Source of the DNA: Stenotrophomonas sp. UBA2629
Lineage (GTDB): Bacteria > Pseudomonadota > Gammaproteobacteria > Xanthomonadales > Xanthomonadaceae
Direction: 5' to 3'
Length of the DNA stretch: 64,000 nucleotides
Assembly: GCA_002359895.1 (NCBI GenBank)
Contig: DEOB01000010.1
Span: 994,125 to 1,058,124, forward strand
Numbering within the stretch: position 1 is the stretch's first letter; each line of letters begins with the position of its first letter. The position numbers and the translations under genes were made by a program. This document shows, piece after piece, positions 41,696 to 50,243 of the stretch. Under the pieces are notes generated by a model that was given only the letters and a program-made list of their open reading frames with translations, made no database searches and was not told the DNA's origin.

Positions 41696-42662
41696 CCCCG
41701 CCGTTGTGAACAACAACCAAGAACTGCCGAACGATCTGGCGATCCGTGCGCGTGGTGTCAGCCGGCAGTTCGGTGCGCTCAAAGCGGTGGACCGTATTGA
41801 TCTGGATGTTCCGCGTCGGCAGGTTTATGGCTTCCTGGGCCCGAACGGTTCCGGCAAATCCACCACCATCCGCATGTTGTGCGGGCTGCTTACGCCCAGT
41901 GCGGGCGACATCGAGGTGCTGGGCCTGCAGATTCCACAGCAGGCCGAAGCACTGCGCAGCCGCATCGGCTACATGACGCAGAAGTTCTCGCTGTTTGAAG
42001 ACCTCAGCGTGCGCGAGAACCTTGAATTTCTGGCGGCGGTCTATGACATGCCGCGTGCCCGCGCACGGCAACGCATTGATGAATTGATCGAGCAGTACCG
42101 CTTCCAGGATCGCCAGAAACAACTGGCCGGCACCATGAGTGGTGGACAGAAGCAACGCTTGGCGCTGGCAGCAGCGGTCATCCACGGACCGGAGCTGCTG
42201 TTCTTGGACGAACCCACCAGCGCGGTGGACCCTGAATCGCGTCGTGACTTCTGGGAAAAATTATTCGAGCTGGCCGATGCCGGAACCACCTTACTGGTGT
42301 CCACTCATTACATGGATGAAGCCGAGCGCTGCCACCGCATCGCCATCCTCGACCACGGCGCGCTGGTGGCCGATGGCACGCCTGCCGAGCTCACCGCGCA
42401 ACTGGCCGGACGTACCTTGGTGGTCGAGGCGGCACAGCCACGCCAAGCGGCACGGGTGCTTTCAGATTGCGACGGTGTGGTCAGCGTCGCGCAGATCGGC
42501 AACAGCCTTCGTGTGTTGTTGAGCGGCACCGATGGCGAGACGGCGCTTACCGATGCGCTACGCAAGGCCGGCATTGACGCGCAGGTGCGCCCGCAACCGG
42601 CCAGCCTTGAGGACGTGTTTGTCGCGGCCACCCGCAACCGGCCGACGGAGGAGGGCGCATGA
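41682..42662 (+). CDS. ABC export ATPase (YbhF-half-like)
   Basis: A 326-residue DrrA/CcmA-type ATPase. Walker A is GPNGSGKST, the signature is MSGGQKQRLALAAAV, Walker B is LLFLDEPTSAVD and the switch is STHYMDEAERC. A C-terminal domain (from about 235) is typical of exporters with ABC2 membrane partners. E. coli YbhF fuses two such ATPases; this one has a single unit and must dimerise. The start overlaps the HlyD gene and the stop overlaps the permease ATG, so all are co-translated. The substrate is unknown; drugs or toxic organics are guesses. Confidence 0.85.
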   Translation: MTASDPAVVNNNQELPNDLAIRARGVSRQFGALKAVDRIDLDVPRRQVYGFLGPNGSGKSTTIRMLCGLLTPSAGDIEVLGLQIPQQAEALRSRIGYMTQKFSLFEDLSVRENLEFLAAVYDMPRARARQRIDELIEQYRFQDRQKQLAGTMSGGQKQRLALAAAVIHGPELLFLDEPTSAVDPESRRDFWEKLFELADAGTTLLVSTHYMDEAERCHRIAILDHGALVADGTPAELTAQLAGRTLVVEAAQPRQAARVLSDCDGVVSVAQIGNSLRVLLSGTDGETALTDALRKAGIDAQVRPQPASLEDVFVAATRNRPTEEGA

Positions 42663-43747
42663 AGCTGCGGCGCTTGTTGGGCGTGATGGTCAAAGAGTTG
42701 CGGCAGATGCGCCGCGACCGCATCACGTTGGCGATGATCATCGGCATCCCGGTGATGCAGTTGCTGTTGTTCGGCTATGCCATCAACACCAACCTGCGTG
42801 ATCTGTCCGCCGGCTTTGCCGACCAGTCACGCACATCAGCCTCGCGCATGCTGGCGCGCGACATCGTCGCCACCGGTGTGGTGGCACCGGTGCTGGAGGC
42901 GCAGACACCGCAGCAATTGGTAGAGGCGATGCGGCGCGGTGAGATCAGCATCGGCATCGTCATTCCGCCCGATTACGAGCAGCGCCGTGCCGAAGGCCGC
43001 GAAGCGCTGCAGATACTGGTGGACGGCAGCGACAACGCGGTGCAGAGCGCCGCCGCGCAATTGGCGCGGATGCCGCTGGACGGCGCCGGTTTCAATCCGC
43101 TGGCATCCAGTTCGATCAGCGTGGTGGCTTTCTACAACCCACAGCGCAGTTCGGCGGTCAACATCGTGCCGGGTTTGGTAGGTGTGATTTTGACCATGAC
43201 CATGGTGCTGTTCACGGCGGTGGCTATCGTGCGCGAACGCGAGCGCGGCAATATGGAATTGCTGATCGCCACGCCGGTCACCAGTGCCGAGCTGATGGTC
43301 GGCAAGGTCATTCCGTATGTGGTCATCGGCCTGGTGCAGACCAGTATGGTGCTCGCCTTGGGCACCTGGTTGTTTAATGTGCCGGTGGGCGGCGCCCTGT
43401 TGGATGTGTTCATCGCCGCCGGTTTGTTGATCGTCGCCAACCTGGCGTTGGGGCTGTTGATCTCCACCGGCGCGCGGTCGCAGTTCCAGGCCATGCAGAT
43501 GACGTTCTTCATCTTCCTGCCGTCGATCCTGCTGTCCGGCTTCATGTTCCCGTTTGCCGGCATGCCACGCGCGGTGCAATGGCTGGCCGAGGTACTACCG
43601 CTCACTCACTTCCTGCGTTTGATCCGTGGGGTGATGCTGCGCGGAGCCAGCCTGTGGGAGCTGTGGCCCGATGCCCTGGCGCTGCTGGTCTTCAGCGGGG
43701 TGATGATGAGCGGGGCGATCCTGCGCTTCCGCAAGCGCTTGGATTGA
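42659..43747 (+). CDS. ABC-2 type export permease (YbhS/YbhR-like)
   Basis: A 362-residue membrane protein with one N-terminal helix (ITLAMIIGIPVMQLLLFGYA), a periplasmic loop of about 140 residues, and five C-terminal helices. The conserved ABC2 motif reads NMELLIATPVTSAELMVGKVIPY in part, and FFIFLPSILLSGFMFPFAGMP is the typical GxxFP segment. With a single permease gene the transporter is presumably a homodimer, unlike YbhS-YbhR. It ends the TetR-HlyD-ATPase-permease operon. Confidence 0.87.
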   Translation: MKLRRLLGVMVKELRQMRRDRITLAMIIGIPVMQLLLFGYAINTNLRDLSAGFADQSRTSASRMLARDIVATGVVAPVLEAQTPQQLVEAMRRGEISIGIVIPPDYEQRRAEGREALQILVDGSDNAVQSAAAQLARMPLDGAGFNPLASSSISVVAFYNPQRSSAVNIVPGLVGVILTMTMVLFTAVAIVRERERGNMELLIATPVTSAELMVGKVIPYVVIGLVQTSMVLALGTWLFNVPVGGALLDVFIAAGLLIVANLALGLLISTGARSQFQAMQMTFFIFLPSILLSGFMFPFAGMPRAVQWLAEVLPLTHFLRLIRGVMLRGASLWELWPDALALLVFSGVMMSGAILRFRKRLD

Positions 43748-43781
43748 GTGGCCGGTGGCGATGAATTTCTTCACGCCGCAG

Positions 43782-43940
43782 TTCTCCACAGGCGATGTGG
43801 ATGTGGACGCGACCAAGCTGTGGATATCCTGCGGCAGCCCTTGCGCTGCAAGGCTTCGCACACATTGGTCAAAAAACTGCCATGGCCGGAGCGGTTGTCC
43901 ACATTCGGTGTGGATCGAATCTGCATGAAGGTGTGGATAA
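43782..43940. other. Cluster of DnaA-box-like 9-mers
   Basis: In the convergent gap between the exporter permease and miaB there is one exact DnaA box (TGTGGATAA, 43932-43940), three with one mismatch (TTCTCCACA 43782-43790, TGTGGATAT 43819-43827, TTGTCCACA 43895-43903) and two with two mismatches (43796-43804, 43909-43917), all within 160 bases. No gene is evident in this gap. Confidence 0.55.
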
Positions 43941-43979
43941 CCCCGCGCAGCCCAATGGGGGCGGGGCTTTTGACGGTGT

Positions 43980-44027
43980 GGTCATTAAATGACCACTGGC
44001 CACGGGCGCCTGTATCGGCAGGCGCCC
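43980..44027. terminator. Two hairpins after miaB
   Basis: Downstream of the miaB stop on the minus strand lie a perfect 9-bp stem GGGCGCCTG/CAGGCGCCC with a six-base loop (44004-44027) and a perfect 15-base palindrome GGTCATTAAATGACC (43980-43994). Neither has a T-run, but the pair is well placed to end transcripts from both sides. Confidence 0.5.
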
Positions 44028-44034
44028 ACCGGCT

Positions 44035-45486
44035 TCAGTCCTGGGCGACGATGCGCGCGCGCAGCGAGTTGCTCAGGGCTTCGGTGATGACCACATCCAC
44101 AAACTGGCCGATCAGGCGCGGGTGGCCGGAGAAGTTCACCGAGCGCATGTTCTCGGTCTTGCCGGTCAGCTGGTTGGGGTCTTTGCGCGACGGGCCTTCC
44201 ACCAACACGGTCTGCACGGTGCCGACCATGCGCTCGGAGATGCCGGCGGCATGTGCACTGATATGCGTCTGCAGGCGCGACAGCCGTGCGTGCTTGTCGG
44301 CATCGCTGAGCGTGTCTTCCAGATCGGCAGCCGGGGTGCCCGGGCGGCGCGAGTAGATGAAGGAGAAGCTCTGGTCGAAGCCGACGTCTTCGATCAGCTT
44401 CATGGTCTTGTCGAAATCGGCATCGGTCTCGCCGGGGAAGCCGACGATGAAATCCGAGCTGATCGAGATGTCCGGGCGCACCGCACGCAGCTTGCGGATC
44501 TTGGCCTTGAACTCCAGTGCGGTGTAGCCGCGCTTCATCGCACTGAGAATGCGGTCACTGCCGGCCTGCACCGGCAGATGCAGGTAGTTGGCCAGCTTGG
44601 GCACGTCGCGGTAGGCGTCGATCAGCGAATCACTGAACTCCAGCGGGTGCGAGGTGGTGAAGCGGATGCGGCCAATGCCGTCAATCTCGGCCAGGGTGCG
44701 GATCAGCAGGCCCAGGTCGGCAACCTCGCCGTCGCCATACGGGCCACGGTACGCGTTGACGTTCTGCCCGAGCAGGTTGATTTCGCGCACGCCCTGCGTG
44801 GCCAGCTGCGCGCATTCGACCAGCACGTCCTCGAACGGACGGCTGACCTCGGTGCCACGGGTGTAGGGCACCACGCAGAACGAGCAGTACTTGGAGCAGC
44901 CTTCCATGATCGACACGAACGCCGATGCGCCTTCAGCACGCGGCTCGGGCATGCTGTCGAACTTCTCGATCTCCGGGAAGCTGATGTCCACCTGCGGCTT
45001 GTTCTGCTCGCGGCGGGCGCGGATCAGCTCCGGCAGGCGGTGCAGGGTCTGCGGGCCAAACACCAGGTCCACATACGGTGCGCGTTTGACGATGGCTTCG
45101 CCTTCCTGCGAGGCCACGCAGCCGCCCACGCCGATGATGACGTTGCGGCCGCCGGCCTTGAGCGCCTTCCAGCGGCCGAGCTGGCTGAACACCTTCTCCT
45201 GCGCCTTCTCGCGGATGGAGCAGGTGTTGACCAGCACCACGTCGGCTTCTTCGGGGTTGTCGGTCAGCTCCAGCCCCTCGGCCTCGGCCAGCACGTCGGC
45301 CATTTTGGCCGAGTCGTACTCGTTCATCTGGCAACCGTGGGTTTTGATGTAGAGCTTGCCGCGCGCGCCGCCGGCAACCTTCGGCTTGACGCCGGGCAGG
45401 GGAATCAATTCAGGAGTGGTCATTTCAACAGGCGGCGCGGCAGAGCCGGCCGTGATCGGCAGGGGAGAGGCTGGCGTCCCGGGCAT
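44035..45486 (-). CDS. miaB: tRNA-2-methylthio-N6-dimethylallyladenosine synthase MiaB
   Basis: A 483-residue radical-SAM methylthiotransferase. The N-terminal UPF0004 domain has three cluster cysteines (THGCQMN, NTCSIRE, GGCVASQEG). The radical-SAM motif is CSKYCSFC in EGCSKYCSFCVVPYTRG. A TRAM domain closes the protein (VDVVITEALSNSLRA). MiaB adds the methylthio group to i6A37 of tRNAs reading UNN codons. The first 21 residues are alanine/proline rich and dispensable; an ATG at 45423 is an alternative start. It is divergent from the transglycosylase gene. Confidence 0.95.
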   Translation of the reverse strand: MPGTPASPLPITAGSAAPPVEMTTPELIPLPGVKPKVAGGARGKLYIKTHGCQMNEYDSAKMADVLAEAEGLELTDNPEEADVVLVNTCSIREKAQEKVFSQLGRWKALKAGGRNVIIGVGGCVASQEGEAIVKRAPYVDLVFGPQTLHRLPELIRARREQNKPQVDISFPEIEKFDSMPEPRAEGASAFVSIMEGCSKYCSFCVVPYTRGTEVSRPFEDVLVECAQLATQGVREINLLGQNVNAYRGPYGDGEVADLGLLIRTLAEIDGIGRIRFTTSHPLEFSDSLIDAYRDVPKLANYLHLPVQAGSDRILSAMKRGYTALEFKAKIRKLRAVRPDISISSDFIVGFPGETDADFDKTMKLIEDVGFDQSFSFIYSRRPGTPAADLEDTLSDADKHARLSRLQTHISAHAAGISERMVGTVQTVLVEGPSRKDPNQLTGKTENMRSVNFSGHPRLIGQFVDVVITEALSNSLRARIVAQD

Positions 45487-45630
45487 GGTGCTTATTCCAG
45501 ACGGGTGGGCGGGCTGGCGGCCGAGGGCCGCTATCGAAGCGGCCTATTGTATCGGCCGGGGCGGGCCAGCGGCGCGGCCGGTGGCGTCAAATGCTTGGCA
45601 AGGCCGGGGGAAGCTGGGAGACTCCCGCCC

Positions 45631-46554
45631 ATGAAGGGGATTTTGGGGATCACCGGCGTTGTTCTTGCAGCATTGGTCGCCCTGCCGGCCAGTGCCGGCA
45701 CGCTGTACAAGTGCATCGGCAGCGACGGCGTTCCCAATTACGTCAGCAAGCGTGTCAGTGGCGCCAGCTGCAGCACGGTCAGCAGCTACCGTCCGTCGCG
45801 TGCCGCGCCCTACCGGCCGCCGGTATCAGCGCCGGCAACGCCGGCCGTGGTGCCGGTTGTCTCCGCAGCGACCACCCGCGAAGCCAGCCCCACGGTGGTT
45901 GCTGCCCAGGTGACATCGCCGGCCATCGCGCCGACCCCGGCACCTGCCGCGCCGGCCAGTCGTGCGCAGCGCGTGGTCAGTGGGCAGGTCTACTCTTATA
46001 TGAAGGACGGCGTGCGCCACTACACCAGCGCGCGCCCGGCGCAGGTGGCCAGCATTGGTGCGGTGCGCACCATCAGCTACAGCTACATCGAGCGCTGCTT
46101 TGCCTGTGGCGTCCAGTCGAATGTGAACTTCGGCTCGGTGCGGCTCAACACCCAGGCCTACAACACCGAGATCGCCGCCGCTGCCCGTGAGTTTGGGGTG
46201 GAAGAGGCGGTGGTCCGCGCCATCATCCATGCCGAGTCGGCCTTCAACCCCACCGCACTCAGTCGCGCCGGTGCGCAGGGCCTGATGCAGCTGATGCCGG
46301 CAACGGCGCGGCGCTTCGGTGTCACCGACTCGTATGACAGCAGCCAGAACATCCGCGGTGGCGTGAAATATCTGTCCTGGTTGCTGCGCCGCTTCAACGG
46401 CGACCTGACCTTGGCCGCAGCCGGCTACAACGCGGGCGAGGGCGCGGTTGATCGACATGGCGGTGTGCCTCCTTATAGAGAGACCCAGTATTACGTCCGG
46501 CGGGTGGCGCAATTGGCCGACCGCTACCGTGGCGAACTGGCTTCGCGGCAGTAA
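45631..46554 (+). CDS. Lytic transglycosylase with DUF4124-like modules
   Basis: A 307-residue exported protein. After the signal peptide (ILGITGVVLAALVALPASA) comes a DUF4124 module (TLYKCIGSDGVPNYVSK), a Pro/Ala/Val-rich linker, and a second short module of the same style (QVYSYMKDGVRHYTSARPA). The C-terminal SLT domain (about 170-300) has the catalytic Glu202 in HAESAFNP, followed by GAQGLMQLMPATARRFGV and AAGYNAGEGAV. It cleaves peptidoglycan glycan strands to 1,6-anhydro ends. The ATG at 45631 gives the signal peptide. The product pool links to the AmpD-like recycling enzyme at 3148. Confidence 0.88.
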   Translation: MKGILGITGVVLAALVALPASAGTLYKCIGSDGVPNYVSKRVSGASCSTVSSYRPSRAAPYRPPVSAPATPAVVPVVSAATTREASPTVVAAQVTSPAIAPTPAPAAPASRAQRVVSGQVYSYMKDGVRHYTSARPAQVASIGAVRTISYSYIERCFACGVQSNVNFGSVRLNTQAYNTEIAAAAREFGVEEAVVRAIIHAESAFNPTALSRAGAQGLMQLMPATARRFGVTDSYDSSQNIRGGVKYLSWLLRRFNGDLTLAAAGYNAGEGAVDRHGGVPPYRETQYYVRRVAQLADRYRGELASRQ

Positions 46555-46613
46555 GCGGGCGGTTCCTGTTGCAACAGGCCGTGACAAATTGCGCGGCTTG
46601 GTGTTTGATCGCG

Positions 46614-46643
46614 TTGTGCGGGCGTTAAGCGCTCCGTTACACT
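46614..46643 (+). promoter_or_regulatory. Possible sigma-70 promoter of petABC
   Basis: TTGTGC (46614-46619) and TACACT (46638-46643) are spaced 18 bases and lie about 84 bases before the petA ATG, in the only gap between the transglycosylase gene and the bc1 operon. The -10 is good and the -35 fair. Confidence 0.35.
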
Positions 46644-46726
46644 CGCGGACGATTTGTTTCATAGCGGGCTGGCCCCCACCAGACTGCTGGCAGCCTTAAG
46701 CTACCTAATCAATATCGGAGTGCCGG

Positions 46727-47347
46727 ATGGCAAACGATGGGGTAAACGATCCAGTCAATACCGGCCGTCGGCGGTTTTTGACAGCGACCACCGCCGTGGT
46801 CGGAGCAGTTGGCGTCGGCTTCGCAGCAGTACCTTTCATCAAATCCTGGAACCCCAGCGCCCGCGCCAAGCTCGCAGGCGCGCCGGTGACGGCTGACATC
46901 AGTGCGTTGCAGGAAGGCCAGCGGCTTATCCTGGAATGGCGCGGCCAGCCTATCTGGATCGTCAAACGGTCCAAGGCCATTCTCGACGCGTTGCCAACGC
47001 TGGACGGGCGTCTGAAGGACCCGGGCTCCGGCAATGCCGACCAGCAACCGGCCTACGTGCTCAAGGGCAATCCCGAGTTCCGATCGATCAAGCCCGACGT
47101 CTCGGTGCTCGTCGGTCTGTGTACCCACTTGGGTTGTTCACCGGAAATGGTCGCTGAAATCCGCCCCGAGCCGTATGACGCGCAGTGGAAGGGCGGCTAC
47201 TTCTGCCCCTGCCACAAGTCGCGCTTCGATATGTCCGGGCGCGTGTTCCAGGACGTGCCAGCGCCGATCAACCTGCTGGTGCCGCCGCACCATTACACGG
47301 ATGACAACACCATCGTCATCGGCGTCGATCCGCAGGGGGCAGCCTGA
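46727..47347 (+). CDS. petA: Cytochrome bc1 Rieske iron-sulfur subunit
   Basis: A 206-residue Rieske protein. A twin-arginine signal (GRRRFLTATTAVVGAVGVG) anchors it. The 2Fe-2S ligands are in CTHLGCSPE and CPCHKSRFD, and the disulfide cysteines are the second in each. It passes electrons from ubiquinol at the Qo site to cytochrome c1. The petB ATG begins two bases after the stop. Length and motifs are normal. Confidence 0.96.
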   Translation: MANDGVNDPVNTGRRRFLTATTAVVGAVGVGFAAVPFIKSWNPSARAKLAGAPVTADISALQEGQRLILEWRGQPIWIVKRSKAILDALPTLDGRLKDPGSGNADQQPAYVLKGNPEFRSIKPDVSVLVGLCTHLGCSPEMVAEIRPEPYDAQWKGGYFCPCHKSRFDMSGRVFQDVPAPINLLVPPHHYTDDNTIVIGVDPQGAA

Positions 47348-47349
47348 GC

Positions 47350-48609
47350 ATGGCCAACATTCTCGTCCGTACCGCCACCGGCGTCGCCAACTGGGTCAAT
47401 GAGCGTGCTCCCGGTCTGGTGCCGGTGTATCGCAAGCATGTCAGCGAGTATTACGCACCGAAGAATTTCAACTTCTGGTACTACTTCGGCTCGCTGGCAA
47501 TGGTGCTGCTGGTCAACCAGATACTCACCGGTATCTTCCTCACCATGCACTACAAGACCAGTGCAGCGGAGGCGTTCGCATCGATCGAATACATCATGCG
47601 CGACGTGGAGTGGGGCTGGCTGATCCGCTACATGCACAGCACCGGCGCCTCGTTGTTCTTCATCGTGGTGTACCTGCATATGTTCCGCGGGCTCATGTAC
47701 GGCAGCTACAAGAAGCCGCGTGAGCTGGTGTGGATTCTTGGCATGCTGATCTACCTGGTGCTGATGGCCGAAGCCTTCATGGGTTACGTGCTGCCGTGGG
47801 GCCAGATGTCGTTCTGGGGCGCCAAGGTCATCATTTCGTTGTTCGGTGCCATTCCGGTTATCGGTAACGGCTTGACCGAATGGATCATGGGTGACTACCT
47901 GCCCGGTGATGCCACGCTCAACCGCTTCTTCGCCCTGCACGTCATCGCCTTGCCGCTGGTGCTGTTGCTGCTGGTGGTGCTGCACCTGGGCGCGCTTCAC
48001 GAAGTCGGGTCCAACAACCCGGACGGTGTGGAGATCAAGAAGGGCCCGAAGGGCAACCGCTGGTCGCCGACCGCGCCGACCGATGGCATCCCGTTCCACC
48101 CGTACTACACGGTCAAGGACATGGTGGGTGTGGGCTTCCTGCTGACGCTGGCGGCGTTCATCATCTTCTTCGCGCCGGGCTTTGGCGGCTTGTTCCTGGA
48201 ACATGACAACTTCACCGAGGCCAACCGCCTGGTGACGCCCGAGCACATCAAGCCGGTGTGGTACTACACGCCGTACTACGCGATGTTGCGGGTCATCCCC
48301 AACAAGCTCGGTGGCGTGCTGGTGATGTTCTCGGCCATCGCCATCCTGTTCCTGGTGCCGTGGCTGGATAAGGCCAAGGTCAAGTCGGTGCGCTATCGCG
48401 GCCCGATCACCAAAGTGATGCTGGGCGTGCTGGTGGTCTGCTTCGTATGGCTGGGTGTGATCGGCTCTGGCCCGGGCACGGCGATCTGGGAGACCTGGGT
48501 GGGCCGTGTGTTGACCTTCCTGTACTTCGCCTTCTTCATCACCATGCCCATATGGACAAAAATCGACAGCAGCAAGCCGGTGCCGGAACGGGTGACGACG
48601 CATGACTGA
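47350..48609 (+). CDS. petB: Cytochrome b of the bc1 complex
   Basis: A 419-residue integral membrane protein with eight predicted helices and the paired heme histidines in helices 2 and 4 (HYKTSAAEAF, YMHSTGASLFF, FFALHVIALPL, VLHLGALHEVG). The Qo motif at residues 302-305 is PVWY rather than PEWY, a known variant in beta- and gammaproteobacteria. It oxidises ubiquinol and bifurcates electrons. The gene ends eight bases inside petC, so translation is coupled. Confidence 0.96.
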   Translation: MANILVRTATGVANWVNERAPGLVPVYRKHVSEYYAPKNFNFWYYFGSLAMVLLVNQILTGIFLTMHYKTSAAEAFASIEYIMRDVEWGWLIRYMHSTGASLFFIVVYLHMFRGLMYGSYKKPRELVWILGMLIYLVLMAEAFMGYVLPWGQMSFWGAKVIISLFGAIPVIGNGLTEWIMGDYLPGDATLNRFFALHVIALPLVLLLLVVLHLGALHEVGSNNPDGVEIKKGPKGNRWSPTAPTDGIPFHPYYTVKDMVGVGFLLTLAAFIIFFAPGFGGLFLEHDNFTEANRLVTPEHIKPVWYYTPYYAMLRVIPNKLGGVLVMFSAIAILFLVPWLDKAKVKSVRYRGPITKVMLGVLVVCFVWLGVIGSGPGTAIWETWVGRVLTFLYFAFFITMPIWTKIDSSKPVPERVTTHD

Positions 48610-49345
48610 CAAGTGGATTGTGCGGCTGGTGATGGCCGCTGCGGTGATGTTCTGCGCAACCGCATCGGCTGCCGGGGGCGGCAAGTTGCAGCAGGCCGGC
48701 AACGACCTGGGTGACCAGGCCTCGTTGCAGCGGGGCGCGCAGGCCTACATGAGCTATTGCTCGGGCTGCCATTCGCTCAAATACCTGCGGTACTCGCGCA
48801 TGGCCGAGGACCTGGGCCTGAGCGAAGCGCAGGTCATGGAAAACCTCAACTTCACCGGCGCGGCCTTTGGCGAGCAGATCCAGGTGGCGATGCCGCATGA
48901 CGAAGCCACCAAGTGGTTCGGAAAAATGCCGCCGGATCTCAGCCTGATCGCCCGCGTGCGCGGTACTGATTGGGTTTACAGCTACCTCAAGTCGTTCTAT
49001 CTGGACGAATCGCGGCCATTGGGTTGGAACAACTCGGTGTTCCCCAATGCGTCCATGCCCAACCCGTTGTGGGAGCTGCAGGGCATCCAGCACGCCATTC
49101 ATGGCAAGCCGGAGCAGGAAGGGCTTGATCCGCCGGTAGTGGGTTTCAAGATGGGCCAGCCGGGCAATGTGGATGCGCGCGAGTACGACAGGACTGTGCG
49201 TGACATCACCAATTTCCTGGAATATGCAGGCGAGCCAGCCGCACTGAAACGGCAGAGTCTGGGTGTTTGGGTGGTGCTGTTCCTTGCGCTGCTGACGTTC
49301 CTGGCTTATCTAGTCAAGACCGAATACTGGAAAGACGTTCATTGA
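48602..49345 (+). CDS. petC: Cytochrome c1 of the bc1 complex
   Basis: A 247-residue protein with a signal peptide (LVMAAAVMFCATASAAG), the heme c site CSGCHSLKY near residue 54, the axial-ligand region with MPHDEATKWFG and PPDLSLIAR, and a C-terminal membrane anchor (GVWVVLFLALLTFLAYLVK). It hands electrons to soluble cytochrome c or a terminal oxidase. It overlaps petB by eight bases. SspA follows after about 140 bases. Confidence 0.95.
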   Translation: MTDKWIVRLVMAAAVMFCATASAAGGGKLQQAGNDLGDQASLQRGAQAYMSYCSGCHSLKYLRYSRMAEDLGLSEAQVMENLNFTGAAFGEQIQVAMPHDEATKWFGKMPPDLSLIARVRGTDWVYSYLKSFYLDESRPLGWNNSVFPNASMPNPLWELQGIQHAIHGKPEQEGLDPPVVGFKMGQPGNVDAREYDRTVRDITNFLEYAGEPAALKRQSLGVWVVLFLALLTFLAYLVKTEYWKDVH

Positions 49346-49483
49346 GCGCGACCGGAAGCCGGATGAACGGGGGCCTTGGCAATCATGCCTGCCGATTGGC
49401 ACACTCGGGGTACCGAGGCAGCCATTGGCAATGGGCCGGTGGTGCCGTAAGGCTGGCGGATTCCGGCCGTTGGAGAGCCTTTG

Positions 49484-50119
49484 ATGGTGGCGAGTGTGCG
49501 TATGCGTAATACCCTGACTCTGTTTTCTGCGACCGATGACGTTCTCTGCCACCGGGTGCGTCTGGTGTTGGCGGCCAAGGGCGTGAATTACGATCTGGTG
49601 CCGGTTGACCCGCAAAATCCGCCGGAAGATCTGATTGACCTCAATCCCTACCACTCGGTGCCGACCTTGGTGGAGCGCGAGTTGGTGCTGTACGCAGCAT
49701 CGGTGGTCAGCGAGTACCTGGACGAACGTTACCCGCACCCGCCGTTGATGCCGGTCGACCCGCTGTCGCGCGCACGCCTGCGCCTGGCGATGCTGCGCAT
49801 CGAGCACGATTGGGTACCGCAGGTGCAGGCAGTTCAGCTGGGGAATAAAACCCAGGCCGAGGCTGGCCGCAAACGTTTGAAGGAACTGGTGGCGCAGTCG
49901 GTGCCGCTGTTCAAGGCCAGTAAGTTCTTCCTCAATCCGGAAATGAGTCTGGCGGATTGTGCGATTGCGCCCATCATCTGGCGCTTGGAATCGCTGGGCA
50001 TTCCGCTGCCCAAGGATGGCAAGCCCATCGAGGACTACGGCAATCGTCTTTTCCGCCACCCAGGTTTCGTCCGCAGCCTGACCGAGCAGGAAAAGAAGCT
50101 GCGCGAGTTGCCGGGCTGA
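49484..50119 (+). CDS. sspA: Stringent starvation protein A
   Basis: A 211-residue glutathione-S-transferase-fold protein that binds RNA polymerase rather than glutathione. The N-terminal thioredoxin-like part (LTLFSATDDVLCHRVRLVLAAKG in pieces) and DLIDLNPYHSVPTLVERELVLY are the SspA signature; the C-terminal helical domain follows (SLADCAIAPIIWRL). It is linked to stationary-phase and acid survival. An ATG at 49502 is an alternative start. Location after petABC and before sspB is conserved in beta- and gammaproteobacteria. Confidence 0.92.
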   Translation: MVASVRMRNTLTLFSATDDVLCHRVRLVLAAKGVNYDLVPVDPQNPPEDLIDLNPYHSVPTLVERELVLYAASVVSEYLDERYPHPPLMPVDPLSRARLRLAMLRIEHDWVPQVQAVQLGNKTQAEAGRKRLKELVAQSVPLFKASKFFLNPEMSLADCAIAPIIWRLESLGIPLPKDGKPIEDYGNRLFRHPGFVRSLTEQEKKLRELPG

Positions 50120-50191
50120 TACCTGGCAGTGGCCGTCATTGCCACGGGCAGCAAGGTCAAAGGGCGGGTGCTGGCTGTATGTAAAGTTATT

Positions 50192-50215
50192 GAACGCCGC
50201 CCGAGGGCGGCGTTC
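50192..50215 (+). terminator. Hairpin between sspA and sspB
   Basis: A perfect 10-bp stem (GAACGCCGCC and its complement) with a CGAG loop, 73 bases after the sspA stop. No T-run follows, so it may be an attenuator or a stability element rather than a full terminator; sspB starts about 30 bases later. Confidence 0.5.
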
Positions 50216-50243
50216 GCGCATCAATGCCAAGTACACTTGTCAC

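Noticed and set aside
43748..44034. A possible second replication origin because of the DnaA-box cluster.
   Set aside because: There is no AT-rich unwinding region and no dnaA, dnaN, gidA or rep gene nearby; a titration-type site is the more modest reading.
44122..45630. A plus-strand frame running through miaB into the lytic transglycosylase, suggesting an 810-residue protein.
   Set aside because: The upstream part is antisense to miaB; a signal peptide begins at the ATG at 45631, which is the natural start.
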